Of a stretch of 64,000 bases of DNA, positions 25,801 to 31,921 are shown one piece after another. The position numbers were made by a program, and so were the translations under genes. Source of the DNA: Runella sp. MFBS21 (GTDB taxonomy: Bacteria; Bacteroidota; Bacteroidia; Cytophagales; Spirosomataceae); contig NZ_JARNTW010000001.1 in NCBI RefSeq assembly GCF_029433105.1, positions 558,001-622,000 on the forward strand, in the 5' to 3' direction. Below the pieces are notes generated by a model. It worked only from the letters and a program-made list of their open reading frames with translations, was not told the DNA's origin and searched no databases. Positions within the stretch are counted from its first letter, which is position 1, and every line of letters begins with the position of its first letter.

Positions 25801-26607
25801 TTTGCTGACATTTTTGAGAGTAAAGAAAGTGAGCCATTTGAAATAAGCGCACCTTTTACGAAATTGGCAATCACGGGAAACAATACCTTCTGTTTTGGAA
25901 ATGCTACTACTTTAAAAGCAGAAGTTACGGGCGGGAAAAGCCCTTATACTTATGCTTGGTCAAAAGGAGGAAGTGCCGAAACCTATACAGCTTCTGCCGA
26001 AGGAGCCTATACCGTAACCGTAAAAGACGCCAGCAACTGTATCCAAACATCGGGAGAGGTAATTCTTACCACCACTGGTGCCAAAGAAGCAAAAATCACA
26101 CCCGTAGGCAATCTTGAAGTGTATGAACCCAATACAGTGGTACTTAATGCCAATACAGGAGATAACTTCACCTACCAATGGCAAAAAGACGGTACTGATC
26201 TGGCAGGAGCCACTACTGCTACCTATGAGGCCAAAACATCGGGGAGCTATGTGGTAAAAGTACAGAAAGACGGCTGTAGCTTGGCGTCGGCGTCGGTAGG
26301 GGTGAAAATAGATAAGCTGCTATCAGTTCCTAATTCGGATATTCCGACAAGTTTAGTGTTGACCAATTACCCTAATCCATTTGCGACGAGTACTACTTTT
26401 AAGTTAGGGCTTCCTCGTCAAAGCAAGGTAAAGATGAATTTACTTAGCACCAAAGGCGAAACCCTAAATACTATCAAGGAAGGAATATTGGAAGCGGGCT
26501 GGTACTTGATAAAACTAGATGATACTTCACTACCCGCTGGCGTTTATTTTTGCCAAATCATGACGGAAGAAGGTACCAAAACGCTCAAACTGATGGTAGC
26601 TAAATAG
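22861..26607 (+). CDS. Secreted zinc metalloprotease with FN3-like, propeller and Ig-like domains and a T9SS sorting domain
   Basis: 1248 residues with a signal peptide (LCFLIACLCASVYAQ). The reprolysin-like M12 protease has the zinc site HETGHNLGSPHTH starting at His 188, with the catalytic Glu 189. Then come FN3-like repeats (about 270-580, for example HYQVQISDKADF and TPHYWRVRARNESGAGAWS), a beta-propeller (about 600-880) with NDLTKDSRGRVWAATRDGLAYFENNQW, like those of two-component sensors, and PKD/Ig-like segments (about 1000-1150). The C-terminus (LTNYPNPFATSTTFKL ... GVYFCQIMTEEGTKTLKLMVAK) is a type A sorting domain for type IX secretion. It probably acts on the cell surface or outside. 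Confidence 0.92.
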   Translation: MKKLLCFLIACLCASVYAQVPQEKPLACGTTEVPDHIRKLMLSLKGASTPTARTANEPLREMKVWVVVDSTIYGFYKADTNAIKAHIYFIYQQTNIIFNKQLGIHLNVVSIEILKKKNRYTFATRGVSNDFGQLYNFSEDYSKRRDVVRDLTVMWTRYTGEPYGGVAFLGGAYQHDTGDQLSPYLIAHETGHNLGSPHTHDCSWRGGPIDACNDIEGGNCYTGTKTSNTGTVMSYCSKYGIEGHNVFHPLCVELIKKVAKDSYGLIPMQSAPFAAPALLYPTNGSESTTNHYFSWRTTTQTTHYQVQISDKADFANVLLDTTTHAPSFWVGKKLAFNTPHYWRVRARNESGAGAWSASFTFKTASSISLTKPVVYEVYNLKTHEDQIIAFSSIADAVEYEVSFHRVGSNESLTAANTYKTIKTTKTTLRIGDILSRPADLGSYRWRVRALNGTTVGEWSDDNDRSVYFYNKLNLNITANPTYSVPLEFPMSLNVDFNRLDNYRRITVDVAKDADFKNIAFTKQLVNDDSNQPENFYVGVLPISGLESDTKYFYRVKAVSRIDSSTQSSEFKTGLEQRWKLWNSTTNSVLPANAYLRGVYVDNANSQWVYGIDGIYEIKSDGSVNAFNQATSNKMLPNSINDLTKDSRGRVWAATRDGLAYFENNQWTTLRNRAPFGRNVGGYIWYNSFNRVASAPNNVVYANASDVSKILRYDGNEWSDITPPSTLYGSYPAIFNTDKNGNLYILSPEKNNRIGVYENGTWSEITIPNFTNNPNTYYRLFDNTGRIWLATWIPSQSNYDIAVFTSRADIKFLTNQISYVESSTGVTKTGFLTSFMNTILVGKKYTYFMGYNGFLEYDGARYVYYNYPTISAYTMSAVYTPQNFSIDSEDRLYYVEAGNTIYRFERNNFNGFLQKQVGTGCNLTFRVGLATPPTNSMAMKFYLSDANGANFKETPATYKDGYITFSIPNDGAGKGYRVKYTFADIFESKESEPFEISAPFTKLAITGNNTFCFGNATTLKAEVTGGKSPYTYAWSKGGSAETYTASAEGAYTVTVKDASNCIQTSGEVILTTTGAKEAKITPVGNLEVYEPNTVVLNANTGDNFTYQWQKDGTDLAGATTATYEAKTSGSYVVKVQKDGCSLASASVGVKIDKLLSVPNSDIPTSLVLTNYPNPFATSTTFKLGLPRQSKVKMNLLSTKGETLNTIKEGILEAGWYLIKLDDTSLPAGVYFCQIMTEEGTKTLKLMVAK

Positions 26608-26650
26608 GGCTTATCAACCCCTAGATATTGCCAATAAGGTATGTTTTACA

Positions 26651-26695
26651 AAAAGAAGAGACTTGGGTTCATTCATACCAAGTCTCTTCTTTTTT
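26651..26695 (+). terminator. Intrinsic terminator after the metalloprotease gene
   Basis: A perfect 16-bp stem (26651-26666 with 26678-26693) that continues in T to 26695. Confidence 0.92.
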
Positions 26696-27013
26696 ATGAT
26701 ATTCTTTAGCTTATATGTTTCCTAAGAGGGAGCAGCACTATACCTTCCTGTCTCTGACTTTAACTACAATAGATAAATAATTGTAAATTTTATATACCTT
26801 TATGGTTAGATTTTTTGGTAGAAAGCTTTCATTTTGAAAGAGATTGCACAGAAAATAGTTTTATATACTGTCTATTAGAAAATATAGTTTTAGGATAAGT
26901 AAGGGTTGTGAATAGAAGAAATTGAGAAAAAATATTGACCTAATCTAATACAAGTACTGAAGTAATATTGCACGGCTAAAAAACCCCACCTAACCTACAC
27001 TTAGTTTTCTTTT
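26696..27013. other. Gene-free region before the HPt gene
   Basis: 318 AT-rich bases without a supportable gene. TTGACCTAATCT at 26935-26946, preceded by an A-run, repeats a motif found at 11604-11615; it lies about 70 bases before the HPt start. No clear TTG-N20-TAnnTTTG promoter is visible. Confidence 0.5.
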
Positions 27014-27352
27014 ATGATAGATTATAATCGCTTACAGCAGATTTATGGAGATGATAAGTCATACATTGCTGAGATGTTTGAAACTTTTCTACAAGATGCC
27101 CTTCCCGATTTTGACTTGATTCCTGACTTTATAGTACGCCAAGATTGGGGCAGTTTAGCACAATTAATTCATAAAGTTAAGCCTTCTCTTGGGATGGTTG
27201 GCTTAAGTGATTTAGAAGAGCAATTGAACGAGATTGAAATGAGGGCCAAAACCAACCCTGACGCTTCTCAGATACAGGCGCTTTGGCAATCGGCTCAGGG
27301 GGATTTAGAAAAAGCCGTAATAATTTTGCGAGATACAATGACTAAATTTTAG
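27014..27352 (+). CDS. HPt-domain phosphotransfer protein
   Basis: 112 residues making up one histidine phosphotransfer domain; the phosphorylated residue would be His 53 in LIHKVKPSLGMVGL, where the HxxKxxxxxxG pattern is slightly altered by a Pro (KVKPS instead of KLKGS). HPt proteins pass phosphate between receiver domains in phosphorelays. Its stop is one base from the stop of the convergent hybrid kinase, which suggests that they act together. Confidence 0.88.
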   Translation: MIDYNRLQQIYGDDKSYIAEMFETFLQDALPDFDLIPDFIVRQDWGSLAQLIHKVKPSLGMVGLSDLEEQLNEIEMRAKTNPDASQIQALWQSAQGDLEKAVIILRDTMTKF

Positions 27353-27353
27353 C

Positions 27354-28883
27354 CTAAGTTCTACCCGTATAACGAGCGATTTTTAAAAAAAGCTCTTTAG
27401 GGTTAAAGGGTTTTGTAACATAGTCGTTGATACCTACTGCAAATGCCTGGTCTTGATTCCCCAAAGAAGCAGAAGCCGTCAGTGCCACAATAGGAATATC
27501 AGTATCGACTTCCCTAATTTTTTGAGTCGCAGTATAGCCGTCCATGATAGGCATCTGAATGTCCATCAGAATAATATCATATTTCTCCTTTTCAAATTTG
27601 TCGACTGCAATCTGACCGTTTTCGGCGACGTCGACCTCTACTTGCCATTTCTGGAAAAACTTCGTTGCTATTTTGATATTGACCGCGTAATCTTCCACTA
27701 AAAATATCCGTACACCTTTCAGGGTCTGGTCATTGATTACTTCAGTAGGGTCTTCGATAGTAGTAGTTTTTACGAGAGAAGTACCAATGGGCAGGGCGAG
27801 TGTAAAATAAAATTTAGAACCTTTTCCAAGTTCACTTTCAATCGAAATATCACTATCGTGGAGTTGAAGCAAGAGTTTTGTGATGACCAATCCTAATCCT
27901 GTACCTCCGAATTGGCGTGTGGTGGCAGAGTTGGCTTGGGTAAATTTGTCGAAGATGAGACTCTGTTTTTCGGGGGCGATACCAATACCCGTATCCGTTA
28001 CAGAAATATCCAAAAAAGCCGTTTGGTCTACTTTTTTCTGTAGCGAAAGCTCTACAGTGATGCTTCCCTTTTTGGTAAACTTGACGGCATTAGAAACCAA
28101 ATTGGAAATCACCTGTCCCAAACGCAAAGCATCTCCTATAAGTATATTGGGTACATCATCGTCAATCATCAATTTGATTTTATTACCATTCTCTTCAGCT
28201 TTGATTTGATTGGCTTTTTTGATATTGGAGATGAGTTGTTTGAGGTCAAAGGGGTTTTGTTCGAGTTCGATTTTACCAGCTTCGATTTTGCTAAAATCTA
28301 AGATGTCGTTGATGAGGACGTAAAGATTATCGGTCGAAAATTTGAGTATTTTAAGGTTTTCGGCGATTACAGGAGGGACTTCCTCTTGCTGCATGAGATA
28401 GGTAAGTCCTACGATGGCATTAAGGGGGGTTCGGATTTCGTGACTCATCATCGACAAAAACTCCGACTTGGCTTGGGTGGCGCGTTCGGCGGCTTCCTTT
28501 GCTTGACGTAGCTCTGCCTCCATTTGCTTACGATTTTCGATCTGCACTTGGAGAAAATCTACCAAACTCAATAGATTGTTGGAGTCTAGGGCTTTACTTT
28601 CTAATCCTTCTTTGATTTCTAAAGAATAAATCGCTTCGATGAGTTTTTCGACCGAAAGCTTTCTTTGGACGATTTCTTCTTTCAGTTTATTGTTGATTTC
28701 ACCATACTCTTTTTCATTGAGGGAGGCTGAATGTTCAAAGAGTTCTTTATCTCTGTCAAAACTTAGATATGACTCATTGACAGCTTTGATAAAATTCTGG
28801 AAGTGAACATACTGCATGCATTCTTCTGTCAGATGCCTGTTGATTTGTCGTTTTAGTAATTGATGAAAGGTAGAAGTATCCAT
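27354..28883 (-). CDS. Cytoplasmic hybrid histidine kinase
   Basis: 509 residues without membrane segments. An N-terminal helical/coiled-coil part (1-140), HisKA with the phospho-accepting His 148 (MMSHEIRTPLNAIVG), HATPase (about 250-365, with DTGIGIAPE and FGGTGLGLVITK), and a receiver at about 391-505 with Asp 441 (LMDIQMPIMDGY) and Lys 491. It has no sensory domain; the FIST protein encoded 6 bases upstream probably supplies it. The nearby HPt could take phosphate from Asp 441. No output regulator is in the window. Confidence 0.95.
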   Translation of the reverse strand: MDTSTFHQLLKRQINRHLTEECMQYVHFQNFIKAVNESYLSFDRDKELFEHSASLNEKEYGEINNKLKEEIVQRKLSVEKLIEAIYSLEIKEGLESKALDSNNLLSLVDFLQVQIENRKQMEAELRQAKEAAERATQAKSEFLSMMSHEIRTPLNAIVGLTYLMQQEEVPPVIAENLKILKFSTDNLYVLINDILDFSKIEAGKIELEQNPFDLKQLISNIKKANQIKAEENGNKIKLMIDDDVPNILIGDALRLGQVISNLVSNAVKFTKKGSITVELSLQKKVDQTAFLDISVTDTGIGIAPEKQSLIFDKFTQANSATTRQFGGTGLGLVITKLLLQLHDSDISIESELGKGSKFYFTLALPIGTSLVKTTTIEDPTEVINDQTLKGVRIFLVEDYAVNIKIATKFFQKWQVEVDVAENGQIAVDKFEKEKYDIILMDIQMPIMDGYTATQKIREVDTDIPIVALTASASLGNQDQAFAVGINDYVTKPFNPKELFLKIARYTGRT

Positions 28884-28889
28884 TAAAGT

Positions 28890-30029
28890 TTAGGCTTCAG
28901 CTAAGGTGGTGATGGTCATAGTTTGGTTGTGAAGGTCGCAATGAGCGGTAGGATTCAGTGGGGAAATTTCGCCGTAAGAATAGAAACCAGTAATAGTAGG
29001 TTTGGGACCAAGTATTTCACGAGCTACTTCTACTTCTTCTTCGGTACGTTGGCCGAGCACAAGCTTGCGTCCTACACAGCTTACCAGCAGGGCAAATTCT
29101 GGAGGGCTTGAAAAAGTCTTAATAGAACTTTGGGCTGCCTTACCAGAAGCATCGACCAAGCGGTCGAAATTGGCTTTCATGAATCGCACCAAAGCGCCTT
29201 CAGGCAATGAACCCGCAAAAGTCATGCTTTTGGCCGTTTCGTCAATGGATAAAATAGTACGAACTACGGGCTCCGAATCAGGGGTGGCTCGCATAGATAA
29301 GGGAAACAATAGCGCCGCTCCTGGGAGCTTATCGGCGTATTTGCCTAGGTATTCTTTGTACAAATCTAAGGCGGCTTTATCCCCAATTTTGTACAATACA
29401 TTGTATTCAGAAGAAGTTACTTCCCGTTCGGGTCCAAATACATCCCAGCCTCCCATACTACCATGACCTACTTTGAGGGCATCACCATAAAGGCCTATGC
29501 CCACAATTTTTCCCTCTTTAGGATTGTCATTGAGTCCCACTAATGTTTTTTCGAAGCGGGCTTCGTCTCCGGCAAGCCCTCCCGAAATAGAAATTTTATT
29601 GTCGGTCTTGAGATTAAGGGCGGCGATAAGCTCACTGCCATTTACTCTTCCTCCGTCCGAAATGATAAGTATCGCTTTTAAATCTTCTCTTTGTAAATTT
29701 TCTGCGATTTGCTCGCCTGCAGAAGTACTTTGGAAATGGTTTTCAACTTCAACTTGGGTGGTACGCACTTCTGTTTTATCAAAATGGATAGCGGTGGAGA
29801 TGATGGTTCCGCTGTGTACAGCATCTCCGTATATTTCGCCCGAAGTAGAATTGATAACAATATCGGCAACAGGGTAAAGACTCCTTAAATACTCATAAGG
29901 TTTGACATTTTCCAGACAGATTCTTTCTCCAAAAACGAGCACTAATTGTGCAGCGGAAGCAGAAAATTCGGAGTTTTCGGATACTGGAATCCAGTTCTCT
30001 TCTTGAAAAGCGATTTGTTGGGTCTTCAT
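28890..30029 (-). CDS. FIST-domain sensor protein
   Basis: 379 residues: FIST_N at about 30-225 (LVLVFGERICLENVKPYEYL, VINSTSGEIYGDAVHSGTIISTA, LIISDGGRVNGSELIAALN, ISGGLAGDEARF) and FIST_C at about 225-370 (LYKEYLGKYADKLPGAALLFPL, ALLVSCVGRKLVLGQRTEEEV, GFYSYGEISP). FIST proteins are thought to sense small ligands and work with kinases or cyclases. No signal peptide, so cytoplasmic. In an operon with the hybrid kinase (6-base gap). Confidence 0.92.
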   Translation of the reverse strand: MKTQQIAFQEENWIPVSENSEFSASAAQLVLVFGERICLENVKPYEYLRSLYPVADIVINSTSGEIYGDAVHSGTIISTAIHFDKTEVRTTQVEVENHFQSTSAGEQIAENLQREDLKAILIISDGGRVNGSELIAALNLKTDNKISISGGLAGDEARFEKTLVGLNDNPKEGKIVGIGLYGDALKVGHGSMGGWDVFGPEREVTSSEYNVLYKIGDKAALDLYKEYLGKYADKLPGAALLFPLSMRATPDSEPVVRTILSIDETAKSMTFAGSLPEGALVRFMKANFDRLVDASGKAAQSSIKTFSSPPEFALLVSCVGRKLVLGQRTEEEVEVAREILGPKPTITGFYSYGEISPLNPTAHCDLHNQTMTITTLAEA

Positions 30030-30192
30030 TTGGATTTAAAAGTACGAAATTAAAACATCTTTTGGTATATTTTGTGGATTGTCACATTTTTCGTTACAAA
30101 AAAATGACTTATAGCACTATTTTCTTTTAAAGATAGACAAATATCAAGCCATTGATTGTCAGTGACATAAAAGACCAAAGAAAATTGTACAT

Positions 30193-30238
30193 AAAAAAGC
30201 CACTACTTGCCCTTGTTTTAGAAGACCAAGCAGTGGCT
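30193..30238 (-). terminator. Intrinsic terminator at the end of the pectin locus
   Basis: AGCCACT (30198-30204) pairs with AGTGGCT (30232-30238), with an inner CTTG/CAAG stem after one mismatch; six T follow on the minus strand. It lies 20 bases after the last gene of the pectin locus. Confidence 0.85.
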
Positions 30239-30257
30239 AATAAACTCTATAAAATGA

Positions 30258-31817
30258 CTATATTTTTATGGAGGTGTTTCCTAATTTTTGAGATTTGAAT
30301 ACTTCTTTTCCGTCCACAAAAACCCGCATCCCTTTGCCTTTGTGATAGCGTTTCCCTGTTTTATCCCACATAATTGTAACAGACTTGCCATGATATAGCA
30401 CTTTGTCCAAACAAAACCAATCCCACTGCTGTGGGCTAAGCAGGGGTTGGATTTGTAAGGTGTTATCACTTCTAGGTTTTAGACCAATCAAGTCAGCAAT
30501 AATTAAGTCGGCAAAGCCTGAATGGTTGTAGAATTTACTTCGAGGAATATCTCCTTTGAGCCATTCGCCATTTTTTTCGTCTTGGTATTCACCCAAATAA
30601 AGCTTCCCATTCATTTGGTGGGATTGGGCGTATTTGTATAATTCTTCATAAAACACCTGCTTTGTCATGGAGCCGTGGTGTTTATAATTGTTGAGTAAGT
30701 TGGACAATGCACGTAAGGTTTGGGTCGTGGCAAATGGCCATACGGGGCCGTCCCATTCGCAGCTATGTCCAGAGCCGTGGGTGCGAAAGAGCGGATGCCG
30801 CCTCTCGGCAGTAGTGATGCCCCACTTGGCCCGAAAGCCCGTAGTATCGGTGAGTTGGTCCCACTGACGTGCATAAAGGGGAGAATCATAAGGAAGATTG
30901 AAATACCACGGGATAAACCCAATCGCTTCTCGGGCATTGGCAAAATCTCCTTTTTCTAGCTTTACTTTGAAAAAAGTAGCCTCTCTATCCCAAAGATTTT
31001 CGTGTACTAGTCGCTTCAACACCTCAGCTTTTTGTTGGTATTTTTGTTGAAGAGTGTCGTTGTCCAAAAGTGCAGCCATCTTACTAATCGCCAAGGCATT
31101 ACCATACATATAGCTGTTGATAGTAGGCCGAATATTTTTTTCTTTGCGTGAGCCACTGATAGATTCTTCCATGGCGTCGCGCACATCAAATTGCCAAAAA
31201 AGTTGATTAGGCAATTGGCGCTCTTGCTCCCATTTGCGGTAGTCAGCCTCTAAGGCAAAGAGGTGTTTTTGAAGGAATGTTTTATCTAAATTGACCAAAT
31301 ATCGCTGATAAACTGCATCCTGTACCCAACTGCTAAAGGCATGAAAGCGGGGGGCGGTGTGTTTTGGGTCAACATACAGCCAAAATGAAATGTAGTCGTC
31401 AATAAACTGTGATTGATGCAGCCAGCGCCCTTCGTAGATGTGGTGTCCGAGGGCACTACTGATGGCGTTGTGTTTGCCAGCGTGGTTTACTTTGGTAATG
31501 AACTCCGTAAAAATAAAGCCATCGGGAGTTTGCTTGAGGTGTTTTCGTAGCGACCACCAACGATAATTATATACCGTCCGAATGACCGAATCAGGGCAGT
31601 CAAAAAGAGGAATATTGTTGGCAAGCCATTCAAAAGATTGGGCATTAGGAACGTAGTTTTTGATGGCTTCATCATCGATAGCATTGAAATATTCGACGTC
31701 TTTCTTGAGTGATGCGGTGCTTAAAACGGCTGCTTTTTGTCCATGGCAAATCTTCACCGACCAAAGACAAATGACCAAAAATAAAGTATCTATTTTCCAA
31801 TGTTTGTGAGTCATCAT
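30258..31817 (-). CDS. MGH1-type/trehalase-like (alpha/alpha)6 glycoside hydrolase
   Basis: 519 residues from the ATG at 31817, which starts directly before a signal peptide (IDTLFLVICLWSVKICHGQ). The longer frame from 31922 would be translated through a 33-bp palindrome and is rejected. The body is an (alpha/alpha)6-barrel of the mannosylglycerate hydrolase/glucosidase-like type: TVYNYRWWSLRKHL, IGFIPWYFNLP, WGITTAERRHP and CEWDGPVWPFATTQTLRAL. The substrate is not evident; by place it trims pectin-derived glycans in the periplasm. Last gene of the locus. Confidence 0.75.
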   Translation of the reverse strand: MMTHKHWKIDTLFLVICLWSVKICHGQKAAVLSTASLKKDVEYFNAIDDEAIKNYVPNAQSFEWLANNIPLFDCPDSVIRTVYNYRWWSLRKHLKQTPDGFIFTEFITKVNHAGKHNAISSALGHHIYEGRWLHQSQFIDDYISFWLYVDPKHTAPRFHAFSSWVQDAVYQRYLVNLDKTFLQKHLFALEADYRKWEQERQLPNQLFWQFDVRDAMEESISGSRKEKNIRPTINSYMYGNALAISKMAALLDNDTLQQKYQQKAEVLKRLVHENLWDREATFFKVKLEKGDFANAREAIGFIPWYFNLPYDSPLYARQWDQLTDTTGFRAKWGITTAERRHPLFRTHGSGHSCEWDGPVWPFATTQTLRALSNLLNNYKHHGSMTKQVFYEELYKYAQSHQMNGKLYLGEYQDEKNGEWLKGDIPRSKFYNHSGFADLIIADLIGLKPRSDNTLQIQPLLSPQQWDWFCLDKVLYHGKSVTIMWDKTGKRYHKGKGMRVFVDGKEVFKSQKLGNTSIKI

Positions 31818-31848
31818 ATTAGATGTGGGGGTAGAATGATGGGTATTT

Positions 31849-31881
31849 AAACCTTCCAAGTTTTCAAAACTTGGAAGGTTT
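31849..31881. repeat. 33-bp near-perfect palindrome, intergenic
   Basis: 16 bases (31849-31864) and their exact reverse complement (31866-31881) around one C; half-site ACCTTCCAAGTTTT. It lies between two pectin-locus genes and looks like a dispersed palindromic element of the REP type seen in genomes of this group. It could also act as a hairpin that shapes mRNA levels within the operon. Confidence 0.75.
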
Positions 31882-31921
31882 TGAAAGGCGTCGTTTTTCA
31901 GGTGACTCATGGGATAAAACA

